The notes beneath the pieces were generated by a model. It saw only the letters and a list, made by a program, of their open reading frames with translations, did no database searches and was not told the origin of the DNA. From positions 1 to 29,508 of the IMG/VR virus record IMGVR_UViG_3300044695_001583: DNA of 29,508 nucleotides. One strand, written 5' to 3'. Of this stretch, positions 29,458 through 29,508 are shown piece after piece; position 1 is the first letter of the stretch; every line of letters begins with the position of its first letter. Source of the stretch: a virus. The translations under genes were made by a program, and so were the position numbers.

Positions 29458-29508
29458 TAGTTAAATAAGTTTGAAATAATGAAGGCAAGAAGACAGGAAA
29501 TAAGAAAC
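29382..29508. repeat. Right copy of 127-bp terminal direct repeat
   Basis: Exact copy of positions 1-127. It contains the end of the coiled-coil gene and the start of the small Cys protein. It marks the join of the circular map. Confidence 0.95.
29479..29508 (+). CDS. 5' end of the small cysteine protein (copy of 98-127)
   Basis: First ten codons of the gene complete at 98-280, cut by the window end. It is the same gene read across the circle junction. Confidence 0.9.
   Translation, partial: MKARRQEIRN

Overview
The window is the genome of a tailed bacteriophage that infects a Bacteroidota host, probably in the Flavobacterium branch. It appears complete. The first 127 bases reappear exactly as the last 127 bases (1-127 = 29382-29508), so it closes to a circle of 29,381 bp. 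The host assignment rests on three things: promoters of the Bacteroidetes type (TTTG, 19 nt, TATATTTG), A-rich translation starts without Shine-Dalgarno sequences, and protein families typical of Bacteroidota phages and prophages. Every gene reads on the + strand. No integrase, CI-type repressor or partition gene was seen, so a virulent life style is likely. No tRNA, rRNA, CRISPR array or insertion sequence was found.

Layout. (a) 28488 through the circle junction to 5685: head module, with an XkdF-like protease, two related coiled-coil proteins, a small Cys protein, scaffold, major capsid protein, a tail-tube-like protein, a portal with an extra C-terminal domain, and a connector. (b) 5666-9022: a putative receptor-binding protein, a lysis cassette (holin, amidase, candidate single-gene spanin) and a metallophosphoesterase, closed by a terminator at 9046. 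(c) 9205-10786: an early promoter and a string of very small overlapping genes ending in a DnaA-domain-IV-like protein. (d) 10771-14734: replication and DNA-modification genes (DUF6291-like protein, RecA/DnaB-like ATPase, C5 DNA methyltransferase, NinG-like and PD-(D/E)XK-like nucleases), preceded by a structured leader. (e) 14731-17167: a second early promoter with phased A-tracts, then ERF annealing protein, YqaJ-type exonuclease, small accessory proteins and a mini SSB-like protein, closed by a terminator. (f) 17173-28466: a promoter, a phage-encoded sigma factor, a GP88-like protein, packaging genes and the tail module (chaperone with a -1 frameshift, completion proteins, two large tail proteins, tape measure), running on into (a). 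The 813-residue tape measure argues for a long, siphovirus-like tail.

How it fits together. The host polymerase probably reads the early promoters at 9205 and 14763 and possibly 10792. The sigma factor at the head of the late block is then well placed to drive packaging, tail, head and lysis genes. Terminators at 2279 and 2916 lie on either side of the tail-tube-like gene and could set graded expression of structural proteins.

The most notable points are a nearly textbook -1 frameshift signal (T9 run, 5-nt spacer, stem-loop) in the tail chaperone, an almost complete absence of the palindromes GATC, CATG and CCGG, a one-gene spanin candidate, a portal with a fused C-terminal Cys/His domain, and a compact set of inverted repeats in front of the replication genes.
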